A DNA stretch of 18,674 nt from an uncultured Candidatus Saccharibacteria bacterium (GCA_903925195.1 CAIYEO010000003.1:1-18674), one strand, 5' to 3'. Shown: positions 1-6,156, counted from the stretch's first letter. Numbers and translations: made by a program. Notes: generated by a model not told the origin, from the letters alone.

Positions 1-1776
1 GTGATTAGGATCAGCTATTTTTTCCTGACAAAACCTGGCTATATTCCAGAGTTTATTACAGAAATTCCTAGCATCTTCCACTTTTCTATGATCATAACCT
101 CTGTTGACTCCTGGCACTCGGCCTGCAATCATACCCATTCTCAGGGCATCTGAACCATACTTATCTAAGACATCCATAGGATTAATCACATTACCAACAC
201 TCTTGCTCATCTTAGCTCCGTCTTCAGCCATAATAAGTCCGTGCATATAGACATCTTTAAAAGGTATCTCACCGGTTTCATAAAGTCCGAGCATTATCAT
301 GCGGCTCACCCACGGGAATAATATGTCAGCACCAGTGTCCATTAGACTAAGAGGGTAGAATTTTTTAAAATTATCACTGGCTGGATAATCAGTTGCTACG
401 TATGGCCAAGAACTACTCGAGAACCATGTATCAAATACATCTGGATCTCGCCTGTATGTATGATTATTAACCTCTATCAATTCTTGCTCGGCTCGTTCGT
501 CGAAAATCCAGTCATCAGGATTTTCTACGTTAACAAATGCTGGAATTGGAATGCCCCAGGATATTTGACGACTAATGTTCCAGTCCCTAAGTTGTTTCAA
601 GTAGTTTATTAGCTGAACTCGCTTAGAGTCGGGATAGAACTTAATCTTGTTATCTTCAAGTGTCTCTATTGCCTTCTTAGCGAGAGGCTTCATGTTTATA
701 AACCACTGCTCTTTCATGAGTGGTTGAATTGTGGTTTTGCATTTGTAGCAGTGCCCAACGCTATGTTTGTAATCTTCAACTTTTTCTAGAAAACCTTCGT
801 CTTGTAAGTCTTTCAAGATTGCTTTTCTGGCCTCAATAACGTCTTTGCCCCTATACTTCTCAGGCATCTCATGGGTTATTTTGCCGTTAAAATCAATTAC
901 CGAGATAAACGGTAATGCGTTTCTTTGGGCTGCATCATAGTCGTTAGGATCGTGGGCAGGAGTTATTTTAACTGCACCTGTTCCGAAATTAGGATCAACA
1001 AAATCGTCAGCTATGATTGGCACTTCCCTGTTTGTTAGTGGCAAAGTAACTGTCTTACCTATAAGGCCCAAGTATCTTTTATCGGTTGGATTAACAGCAA
1101 CGGCAGTATCACCAAGCATTGTTTCGGGTCTAGTGGTTGCAACGACTAGGTGTTCGTTCGTTCCCGTAACTGGGTATTTAATGTACCAAAGATGCCCCTG
1201 CTCTTCTTTGAACTCAACTTCAATATCTGCAAATGCTGTGCCATGGAATGTACAGAAGTTAACGAGTCTTTCGCCTCTGTAAATCAGGCCGTCATCCCAC
1301 ATCTTCTTAAATCTTTTATAGGCTGAATCGACTACTTTTTTATCTAGACTAAAAACATGGCTTGACCAGTCGAAACTAGCGCCAAGTTGTTTTAGTTGAT
1401 TCTCTACATTATTTTTATTTGCTGATACAAAATCCCAAATCTGCGAATAGAGCTCTTCCCTGCTGAAATCGAAACGACTTTTGCCATCTTTTTCTAATTG
1501 TCTTTCAAATACTACCTGGGTTTCGAATCCAGCGTGATCTGTTCCTGGCACAAATAAAACATCGTCCCCTATTAGTCTGTGGTATCTTGCAGATATATCC
1601 TGGATACCCATAGTGAAGGCATGGCCAATATGTAGATTACCATTAGCATTTGGCGGTGGAAACACCATACTAAATGGCTTCCCTTCTCCTTTAGGCTCAA
1701 AACAACTATTCTTTTCCCATAGATCATAAATGTCTGATTCGTAATCTTTTGGTTCGTAGTTTTTAGGAAGATTCAT
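1..1776 (-). CDS. valS: Valine--tRNA ligase, N-terminal 592 residues (3' end outside window)
   Basis: Class I aminoacyl-tRNA synthetase that charges tRNA-Val with valine in the cytoplasm and edits mischarged threonine. The frame is open from the ATG at 1776 to the window edge. The Rossmann signature NGNLHIGH lies at residues 45-52. It is followed by GTDHAGFETQ, the valine-pocket region, and by the CP1 editing motif VVATTRPETMLGDTAVAV. A CxxC pair (HCYKCK) and DTGADILFPWVSRMIM come next, then KMSKS at residues 522-526. The DTGxDILFxWVxRM stretch marks ValRS rather than IleRS or LeuRS. The anticodon-binding domain and the C-terminal tRNA arm are largely beyond the window. A weak AAAGAG lies 3 nt before the start; the alternative is a leaderless start. 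tsaD follows in the same direction upstream in the window's coordinates but has its own promoter. Confidence 0.96.
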   Translation of the reverse strand, partial: MNLPKNYEPKDYESDIYDLWEKNSCFEPKGEGKPFSMVFPPPNANGNLHIGHAFTMGIQDISARYHRLIGDDVLFVPGTDHAGFETQVVFERQLEKDGKSRFDFSREELYSQIWDFVSANKNNVENQLKQLGASFDWSSHVFSLDKKVVDSAYKRFKKMWDDGLIYRGERLVNFCTFHGTAFADIEVEFKEEQGHLWYIKYPVTGTNEHLVVATTRPETMLGDTAVAVNPTDKRYLGLIGKTVTLPLTNREVPIIADDFVDPNFGTGAVKITPAHDPNDYDAAQRNALPFISVIDFNGKITHEMPEKYRGKDVIEARKAILKDLQDEGFLEKVEDYKHSVGHCYKCKTTIQPLMKEQWFINMKPLAKKAIETLEDNKIKFYPDSKRVQLINYLKQLRDWNISRQISWGIPIPAFVNVENPDDWIFDERAEQELIEVNNHTYRRDPDVFDTWFSSSSWPYVATDYPASDNFKKFYPLSLMDTGADILFPWVSRMIMLGLYETGEIPFKDVYMHGLIMAEDGAKMSKSVGNVINPMDVLDKYGSDALRMGMIAGRVPGVNRGYDHRKVEDARNFCNKLWNIARFCQEKIADPNH

Positions 1777-1823
1777 TACTCTTTAGGATATCATTTAATT
1801 ATGTTCTTTTCTATAGAGGTCAA

Positions 1824-1835
1824 TTCCACGTGGAA
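1824..1835. promoter_or_regulatory. 12-bp perfect palindrome TTCCACGTGGAA upstream of valS
   Basis: The short gap between the tsaD stop and the valS start holds the perfect palindrome TTCCACGTGGAA, with a CACGTG core. It lies about 50 bp upstream of the valS ATG. On the minus strand a TTGACC (1823 to 1818) abuts it, followed by an A/T-rich stretch containing possible -10 hexamers such as TATCCT (1790 to 1785). The exact valS promoter is ambiguous. The palindrome could be an operator or a small hairpin at the end of tsaD. There is no T-tract typical of an intrinsic terminator. Confidence 0.35.
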
Positions 1836-1851
1836 ATAGCTATTTTACTTC

Positions 1852-2913
1852 TTACATCGACAAATTTGGTTCGATTTGTAATTTATAGGGGTCGACATCT
1901 GGCATATTGTTCATCGCTTTAAAGCAGCCGAGTGTTGCAATCATAGCTCCGTTGTCCGTACAAAGCTTAAAATCTGGATATTGGAAATTAGTTTTTAATC
2001 TTTCGGATAATTGACGCCTTAATTCGCTACTGGCAGCTACGCCTCCAGCTATGACAATTGTTTTAGGATTAAATTCTCTTTCAGCTTCAACAGTTTTATC
2101 AACCAACGTTTCAATTGAAGTGCGGAGGAAACTAGCTGCAATATTAGCTTTCTGAGACTCATTCAGCAGGCCTGAGAGCTTAAAGGAAGGGAAGTCGTAT
2201 GATTTACCTACTTCAGCCTGAGCGACTCTTAGAACGGCTGTTTTAAGGCCAGAAAAACTAAAATCATATTTATTTGGCATCCTAGCTTTTGGTAGTTTGA
2301 AACTATCCGGATTACCTTTTGCGGCGGCTCTTTCTATGTTGGGACCACCTGGATAGGGAAGTCCTAGTAATTTACCAACCTTATCGAAGGCCTCACCAAC
2401 AGCATCATCGCCCGTTTGGCCAAGCAAAGTGTAATCGAAGTGATCTCTGAATAATACTAATTGTGAGTGCCCACCAGAAACGATTAAGGCAAGTACAGGG
2501 AAGACAGGCTGAGATTTAGGAAAAACATATTGTCTATCCGTTGACTCGGTTAAAAAGTTTGCGTAAACATGACCTTCGACGTGATTGATGGCATATAGAG
2601 GTAGATTTTTGGCAATAGCTAAACTCTTGGCTGTCTCAACACCTACGAGCAGGCTTCCTCCTAGTCCAGCACCATAGGTAACTGCTATTCCATCAAGCTC
2701 ACTCCAACTTAAGTTAGCTTCAGAAAGGCAAGACTCTATTACCGGAACGATTGATTCAATATGACTTCTAGCTGCGATTTCGGGCACAATCCCACCATAC
2801 TTGGCATGTTCATTCATGCTCGTATAGACAACATTCGAAATTAATCTAAAGCCATCCTCGACTATTGCCGCAGCTGTTTCATCACAACTTGTCTCGATAC
2901 CTAAAATTTTCAT
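1852..2913 (-). CDS. tsaD: tRNA N6-adenosine threonylcarbamoyltransferase TsaD
   Basis: Catalytic subunit that transfers threonylcarbamoyl from TC-AMP to A37 of ANN-decoding tRNAs, in complex with TsaB and TsaE. The 353-residue length is normal for the family. Visible ASKHA-fold signatures are the N-terminal MKILGIETSCDET, the metal-binding H111-x-EG-H115 (NHVEGHVYAN), VSGGHSQLVL, TGDDAVGEAFDKVGKLLGL, YDFSFSGLKTAV, IAGGVAASSELR and the C-terminal CTDNGAMIA. The frame stays open to an ATG at 2940, but I chose 2913. The family begins exactly at MKILGIETSCDE. The extra nine codons also contain a TATACT -10 box ending nine bases before this ATG, so the mRNA is probably leaderless. None of the motif residues I know for the family is missing. 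Confidence 0.97.
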   Translation of the reverse strand: MKILGIETSCDETAAAIVEDGFRLISNVVYTSMNEHAKYGGIVPEIAARSHIESIVPVIESCLSEANLSWSELDGIAVTYGAGLGGSLLVGVETAKSLAIAKNLPLYAINHVEGHVYANFLTESTDRQYVFPKSQPVFPVLALIVSGGHSQLVLFRDHFDYTLLGQTGDDAVGEAFDKVGKLLGLPYPGGPNIERAAAKGNPDSFKLPKARMPNKYDFSFSGLKTAVLRVAQAEVGKSYDFPSFKLSGLLNESQKANIAASFLRTSIETLVDKTVEAEREFNPKTIVIAGGVAASSELRRQLSERLKTNFQYPDFKLCTDNGAMIATLGCFKAMNNMPDVDPYKLQIEPNLSM

Positions 2914-2922
2914 ATTATTAAT

Positions 2923-2951
2923 AGTATACAAAAAAGTCATATGACTTTAAG
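2923..2951 (-). promoter_or_regulatory. Probable tsaD promoter giving a leaderless mRNA
   Basis: On the minus strand TATACT (2928 to 2923) is a good -10 box with a poor -35 match CTTAAA (2951 to 2946) at 17-nt spacing. A start of transcription about seven bases on would fall at the ATG itself (2913). The -35/spacer region is occupied by the palindrome at 2933-2948. Confidence 0.5.
2933..2948. promoter_or_regulatory. 16-bp perfect palindrome AAAGTCATATGACTTT in tsaD promoter
   Basis: AAAGTCATATGACTTT equals its own reverse complement over 16 bases, centred between 2940 and 2941. It lies between the probable -35 and -10 elements of tsaD. That is where a dimeric repressor would block RNA polymerase. 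No cognate regulator is visible nearby. Confidence 0.4.
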
Positions 2952-3107
2952 AAAATTTGTTGAATTATTCATGCCAAAAGAGTTATTTGAGAAGTTTTAA
3001 CCAATAGGGCAGGGGTTGAATGGCTAGTTCTAGAAACTACATATTGGGCTTTGGCTCAGAACCGTGTTTGAGATAGTAACTGAGGAGGTTAGGTAAGGGG
3101 CTGGGGA
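2949..3107. other. Non-coding gap downstream of the FAD oxidoreductase
   Basis: About 160 bases lie between the 3' end of the oxidoreductase gene and the tsaD promoter. I see only a nine-codon ORF (ATG at about 2970, MPKELFEKF) without a ribosome binding site. There is no tRNA-like fold, no convincing terminator hairpin and no repeat. It is long for this compact window and may be a remnant. Confidence 0.4.
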
Positions 3108-4484
3108 CTATAACTTACTACTCGATATTATTTCGTCAGCCCTTATATTCAGGCGGTCAGTAATGTTTGGTGCTTGCAAAGCTGAAGCTGGTTCGATTAA
3201 GTGCCATATACTTACATAAAGCCTATGAAGGTCGGGATCTTCTTCAATTAGCTTACTAAGTGCTTTATACCTGATTTTAACCTCTTCAAGCTCAGCATCA
3301 GATGAACCTGCAATAGTTTGGTCAACAACTTGACCCAAATCCCACGCAGATCGAGCGGCAATCAGAGCTCTACTTAGATAGCGCGGCGTTAGGTCTTCTA
3401 TGTCTAACTCACCTAGTCGATGGGACCCCAATAAGGTATCTAGCTCACTAGCTTGCCACGATGCTACGGACATGCCCTGACCAAATAATGGGTTAAGACT
3501 AGCAATAGAGTCCCCAATTGGTAGAAAGCCTTGCAGGGGGCGTTCTAAAAGGTCATAGCGACGCATTGATGCATTCGTTTTTCTAAAGAGATTGGGTTTA
3601 CTTTGCGGTTCCGCATGGTCGATAAGTGACGAGATTGATAAATCATCATCCAGTGTCTTAGCATATTCCCTTACTTCATCGACTGTTCTTGGCGGTTGGT
3701 CTGTTGAGCGGCCAGAAAGCGAAACATACCATTGCTCGTTTCCAATAGGAGATATTAAGCCACCCCTAGTTTGTGCGGGGCCAGGAAAAGTAAGCCAAAA
3801 ATCGTTGTTTTCAACTTGTTCAGCAGGACGCTTAAATAGAGTACTAACATACCACTGGTTTACGCGTAATTCATCAGTTGGTGGTGTTTGTTGTTCATGT
3901 TCGCGAAACCATTTAAAAGCGTTTGAGCCCGTGCCAGTAGCATCAACCACAAGTGAGGCAGCTATCACTTTTGTGCCCATCTCTGTGTCGATAACTGCCC
4001 CTGTAACTACATCTTCACCCGATAGTCTAAGACCAATCGCACGTCCAATACCTTCAATGGCTACCCTGCCTTCATCTAGAAGTTTTTCGCGAGCTACATG
4101 TTCTATGACTGGCCTCCAGGCGGACATAAGTCGCAGCCCTAAATCTCTTTCAGGTATATGAATGCCTAGCTCATGCACATGTGTTTCATCGCCAACTCTT
4201 GCATTGCCAGCTCCAGCCTCAATTAAGGAATTCAAAAAGCCTGGCATTAATTGTTCAAGATTATTTTGTGCACAAGTTAATAAATTATGTAACTGTTCAT
4301 CTTGTGGTACACCACGTCGAGACTCAGGACGCTCAGGTATACTGTCTCGTTCAATAACCACTACTTCTTCATAATGATTGCGTAGGGCAGCAGCCGCAGC
4401 TAATCCTGCCACTCCACAGCCCAGCACGACTGCACGCTCTTGCAATAAAGCTGTGTCATTAATTTGTGGCTCAAGATTGGGCAT
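3108..4484 (-). CDS. FAD-dependent oxidoreductase/monooxygenase, hydroxylase-like fold
   Basis: 458-residue flavoprotein of the glutathione-reductase-2/aromatic-hydroxylase type. The ADP-binding GCGVAGLAAAAAL (GxGxxG at residues 22-27) is followed by an acidic strand end, VVVIERD (Glu45), which binds the ribose of FAD. GVPQDEQLHNLL follows. The second FAD motif GFLPIGDSIASLNPLFGQGM lies around residues 319-338. The substrate is unknown. The family includes geranylgeranyl-reductase-like and polyketide/phenol hydroxylase-like enzymes often annotated only as FAD-dependent oxidoreductase. No signal peptide or membrane segment is seen. The start is supported by a -10/-35 pair upstream and AAGAGAG just before the ATG. 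Two hand-counted 60-base samples were about 50-53% G+C, but another was 35%, so compositional evidence for transfer is weak. Such an enzyme is unusual beside housekeeping genes of a reduced genome. Confidence 0.8.
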   Translation of the reverse strand: MPNLEPQINDTALLQERAVVLGCGVAGLAAAAALRNHYEEVVVIERDSIPERPESRRGVPQDEQLHNLLTCAQNNLEQLMPGFLNSLIEAGAGNARVGDETHVHELGIHIPERDLGLRLMSAWRPVIEHVAREKLLDEGRVAIEGIGRAIGLRLSGEDVVTGAVIDTEMGTKVIAASLVVDATGTGSNAFKWFREHEQQTPPTDELRVNQWYVSTLFKRPAEQVENNDFWLTFPGPAQTRGGLISPIGNEQWYVSLSGRSTDQPPRTVDEVREYAKTLDDDLSISSLIDHAEPQSKPNLFRKTNASMRRYDLLERPLQGFLPIGDSIASLNPLFGQGMSVASWQASELDTLLGSHRLGELDIEDLTPRYLSRALIAARSAWDLGQVVDQTIAGSSDAELEEVKIRYKALSKLIEEDPDLHRLYVSIWHLIEPASALQAPNITDRLNIRADEIISSSKL

Positions 4485-4506
4485 AGTACTCTCTTATTTA
4501 AAACAC

Positions 4507-4536
4507 ATTATACAAGAAAACTTGCATCTAACTCAA
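4507..4536 (-). promoter_or_regulatory. Promoter of the FAD oxidoreductase gene
   Basis: Minus strand: TTGAGT (4536 to 4531), 18-nt spacer, perfect TATAAT (4512 to 4507). Predicted transcription start is near 4500, giving a leader of about 16 bases that contains AAGAGAG. Its -35 box is only six bases from the -35 box of the divergent promoter at 4543-4571. Confidence 0.6.
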
Positions 4537-4542
4537 ATCAAT

Positions 4543-4571
4543 TTGATATTCAATCACTCACCATTTAGAAT
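4543..4571 (+). promoter_or_regulatory. Promoter of the 73-residue ORF / GNAT operon
   Basis: TTGATA (4543-4548), 17-nt spacer, TAGAAT (4566-4571): each hexamer matches the consensus at five of six positions. The -10 box ends eight bases before the ATG at 4580, so the transcript should be leaderless or nearly so. It is back to back with the oxidoreductase promoter. Confidence 0.6.
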
Positions 4572-4579
4572 TAATTTAC

Positions 4580-4801
4580 ATGAATACTTTAACCCCCGAA
4601 CAAGATTTAAAAATACATATTCTTGGTAACACAGGAGTTAATTCATTATCGGTGAATATAGAATTTTTTGACCCAGAATTAGCTAAAAGAATTATTCCTA
4701 CCGAAAATCGTAGGTTTGGTCTCCAGGGTTACCTAAACTACATTGAGAAAGCCGTAGGTGAATTCGGAGTCGGGAGAGCGCAATCACTTATCCTATTATG
4801 A
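4580..4801 (+). CDS. Hypothetical 73-residue protein, leaderless start, ends at TGA
   Basis: I do not recognise a family. The sequence MNTLTPEQDLKIHILGNT... carries no membrane segment or signal. It ends GRAQSLILL at a TGA codon. The well-formed promoter ending eight bases upstream, and the absence of any Shine-Dalgarno, suggest a real leaderless gene. Beyond the TGA the frame continues for 16 codons to a TGA at 4850-4852, overlapping the GNAT start by 17 bases. The gene could therefore be a copy shortened by a TGG-to-TGA change, but without homologues this cannot be decided. It lies 34 bases upstream of the GNAT gene and is probably co-transcribed with it. An antisense or spurious ORF is the alternative. 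Confidence 0.45.
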   Translation: MNTLTPEQDLKIHILGNTGVNSLSVNIEFFDPELAKRIIPTENRRFGLQGYLNYIEKAVGEFGVGRAQSLILL

Positions 4802-4818
4802 CAAGCAATAGAGCCTTT

Positions 4819-4830
4819 AGAGAGTACTCT
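4819..4830. promoter_or_regulatory. AGAGTACTCT palindrome before the GNAT start; 10-mer shared with the FAD gene start
   Basis: AGAGTACTCT (4821-4830) is a perfect 10-bp palindrome just upstream of the GNAT ATG. The 10-mer AGAGAGTACT (4819-4828) also occurs on the minus strand at 4494 to 4485, directly touching the FAD oxidoreductase ATG. It may be a translation-initiation element or a shared operator, or coincidence. Confidence 0.3.
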
Positions 4831-4835
4831 AATTT

Positions 4836-5384
4836 ATGACTACAGAATTTGATAAACCAAATTTCTTAGTCAGACCCTTTGAATTAGACGACGAAGATGA
4901 AGTTACTGATATTTTGAAATACTGGACAGTCAACCGACATATTGGTGAAACTGTCGTGGAAGCAGATGAGCTTAGTAACAGCATCGTCCATTTAATTGGT
5001 AATTTGGGAATGATAAATACTAATTTCTGGGTTGCGGCTGATGAAAGTAGCGGAAGTATTCTTGGCTTCGCGAGCGTTCATCCTCTGTCCGAAGGACTTA
5101 GTAGTTTTTCTAATTCAGATGAGCCTTACGAGATTACTCATAATTTTGTGCGTTTTGATTATCTGGGTAGGGAGATAGGAACCGCAATCATAAGACACAT
5201 TGAGAGAACTACACAAGAAAAAGGTGGTAGAGAGTTGCTTGTCCTGTCTGGAATCAGATATAGGGAAACATCTTGGAAGTTTTACGACAAGCATTTTGGC
5301 CCGGCAATTAGCACTATCGATGACTACTATGGCGAAAATGCACCAGCTTGTATTTGGCGACAATCATTAAGGCCACCTGCCTAA
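4836..5384 (+). CDS. GNAT-family N-acetyltransferase
   Basis: 182-residue acetyl-CoA-dependent acetyltransferase; the substrate cannot be told from sequence. It opens with FLVRPFELDDEDEV, the usual GNAT N-terminal strand and helix. The central strand is FWVAADESSGSILGFASVHP. Motif A is FVRFDYLGREIGTAIIRHIERTTQEKG, in which R-E-I-G-T-A fits the acetyl-CoA pyrophosphate loop (Q/R-x-x-G-x-G/A). Motif B is ELLVLSGIRYRETSWKFYDKHFG. Length is typical for a single GNAT domain. There is no clear Shine-Dalgarno, only AGAGAG within the palindrome before the ATG, and the gene probably depends on the promoter at 4543. No terminator is obvious in the 62 bases before the truncated amidinotransferase gene, which points the other way. 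Confidence 0.85.
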   Translation: MTTEFDKPNFLVRPFELDDEDEVTDILKYWTVNRHIGETVVEADELSNSIVHLIGNLGMINTNFWVAADESSGSILGFASVHPLSEGLSSFSNSDEPYEITHNFVRFDYLGREIGTAIIRHIERTTQEKGGRELLVLSGIRYRETSWKFYDKHFGPAISTIDDYYGENAPACIWRQSLRPPA

Positions 5385-5446
5385 TCACAATGAAATGGCT
5401 AGTACAGCCTTATTAAACTTCTCACGCTCATGTAGAATACTGGCTT

Positions 5447-5713
5447 TCAATCAGGTGCCAGAAAGGTGGGCAGAGCTACTTTTCCTCTAACCACTAAAGC
5501 ACCGTTGGCCGTAAAAACCATATCAGGCAGTTTATCGACTGGATCAATCAATTTAACATCCCAACCAAGTTGCTTAGTATAGATGTCGTAGAGTTGTTGC
5601 CATTGACTGGCCGCTTCACTAGGACTTACCTGATCATTAGTATTCATCCATGGGTTAATTTCATATTCTATATTGAAATAATCTGGCTTGCACAGGATTA
5701 TTTTTTTAGACAT
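5447..5713 (-). pseudogene. Truncated amidinotransferase / dimethylarginine dimethylaminohydrolase-family gene, N-terminal fragment
   Basis: The 88-residue product (from the ATG at 5713) begins MSKKIILCKPDYFNIEYEINPWMN and includes PDMVFTANGALVVRGKVALP. This matches the first third of arginine-deiminase-fold hydrolases/amidinotransferases (PF02274-like), normally about 260-310 residues. It stops at a TGA right after FLAPD. The catalytic His and C-terminal nucleophilic Cys regions are therefore missing, and no downstream frame before the GNAT gene restores them. I call it a remnant; a short expressed protein is possible but could not be an active enzyme of this family. I prefer 5713 over the in-frame ATG at 5731 because the family begins near MSKK and a TATATT box ends eight bases upstream. 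Confidence 0.7.
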
Positions 5714-5721
5714 TAGTAAGG

Positions 5722-5754
5722 AATATAGCAAAGAAAAGCGACAATCTATGTCAA
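5722..5754 (-). promoter_or_regulatory. Residual promoter of the truncated amidinotransferase gene
   Basis: Minus strand: a perfect TTGACA (5754 to 5749) and TATATT (5727 to 5722), but with a 21-nt spacer, longer than optimal. The -10 box ends eight bases before the ATG at 5713, the same geometry as other leaderless starts here. Confidence 0.35.
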
Positions 5755-5767
5755 AATTTTCTATTAC

Positions 5768-5796
5768 TTGACGACAACTTCTTATTTTACTATGAT
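5768..5796 (+). promoter_or_regulatory. groESL promoter
   Basis: TTGACG (5768-5773), exactly 17 nt, TATGAT (5791-5796): a near-consensus vegetative promoter. Predicted start is about 5803, just before the CIRCE-like element, giving a leader of about 64 bases. Confidence 0.7.
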
Positions 5797-5808
5797 TAAA
5801 TAACTAGG

Positions 5809-5835
5809 TTGGCACTCTCACTATTAAAGTGCTAG
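5809..5835. promoter_or_regulatory. CIRCE-like HrcA operator upstream of groES
   Basis: TTGGCACTC, nine bases, AAGTGCTAG. The consensus CIRCE is TTAGCACTC-N9-GAGTGCTAA; the left arm differs at one position and the right arm at two, with spacer length conserved. It begins about six bases after the predicted transcription start, a normal position for HrcA repression of the chaperonin operon. hrcA is not in the window. Confidence 0.8.
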
Positions 5836-5850
5836 CGAATAAAAATTAAT

Positions 5851-5857
5851 AGGAGGT
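5851..5857 (+). promoter_or_regulatory. Strong Shine-Dalgarno AGGAGGT for groES
   Basis: AGGAGGT lies nine bases before the groES ATG. It is the strongest ribosome binding site in the window and shows the organism keeps a normal anti-SD in 16S rRNA alongside the leaderless-type starts. Confidence 0.85.
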
Positions 5858-5866
5858 ACTTTACAG

Positions 5867-6133
5867 ATGAAAACTAACATTCAACCCTTGGCCGACTACG
5901 TTGTTGCTAAGACACATGAACCCGCAACTAGGACTGCTAGTGGCATCTATTTACCGGATAATTCTGCTGAAAAATCTCAGGTAGCTGATGTCCTTGCAAT
6001 CGGAAAAGATGTAAAACGAGTAAAAGTTGGTGATCAAATTATTCACAAAGGCTACAGTTCTACAGAGCTTAAAATGTCAGGTGAAGCATTTCTTCTAATT
6101 AATGAAGAAGATATTATCGCAACTGTAAAATAA
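5867..6133 (+). CDS. groES: Co-chaperonin GroES
   Basis: 88-residue cytoplasmic co-chaperonin forming the heptameric lid on GroEL. It has the family N-terminus IQPLADYVVAKTHEPATRTASGIYLPDNSAEKSQ, where SGIYLPDNS belongs to the mobile loop that contacts GroEL. VGDQIIHKGYSSTELKMSGEAFLLINEEDIIATVK forms the C-terminal beta barrel. It is slightly shorter than the roughly 95-97 residues of common GroES. First gene of the heat-shock operon, with promoter, CIRCE-like operator and strong SD upstream. groEL follows after about 20 bases. Confidence 0.97.
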   Translation: MKTNIQPLADYVVAKTHEPATRTASGIYLPDNSAEKSQVADVLAIGKDVKRVKVGDQIIHKGYSSTELKMSGEAFLLINEEDIIATVK

Positions 6134-6142
6134 ATCTAATCC

Positions 6143-6148
6143 AAGGAG
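6143..6148 (+). promoter_or_regulatory. Shine-Dalgarno AAGGAG deciding the groEL start
   Basis: AAGGAG is only two bases from the in-frame ATG at 6151 but eight bases from the ATG at 6157. Normal spacing favours 6157 as the start. Confidence 0.75.
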
Positions 6149-6156
6149 TAATGAAT

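Noticed and set aside
1013..1282. 89-codon plus-strand ORF inside valS
   Set aside because: It lies wholly opposite the clearly conserved ValRS editing domain, has no ribosome binding site and shows no recognisable protein features.
1515..1535. tRNA T-loop-like GTTTCGAATCC
   Set aside because: It lies within valS coding sequence and no acceptor or anticodon stem can be formed around it. No tRNA or rRNA gene is found elsewhere in the window.
1777..1851. T-box or riboswitch leader for valS
   Set aside because: The gap is only 75 bases, lacks a T-box sequence and has no competing terminator/antiterminator stems.
3592..4374. Plus-strand ORFs of 189 and 70 codons opposite the FAD oxidoreductase
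   Set aside because: They are Ser/Cys-rich mirror translations of the conserved flavoprotein and contain no motif of their own.
4799..4852. Recoded UGA (glycine code of Gracilibacteria/Absconditabacteria)
   Set aside because: TGA is absent inside all long genes of the window and ends the HxlR gene at its natural C-terminus. In a recoded genome many internal TGA codons would be seen.
5395..5410. Terminator hairpin GGCT-AGTAC-AGCC after the GNAT gene
   Set aside because: Only a four-base-pair stem and no T-run; too weak to call.
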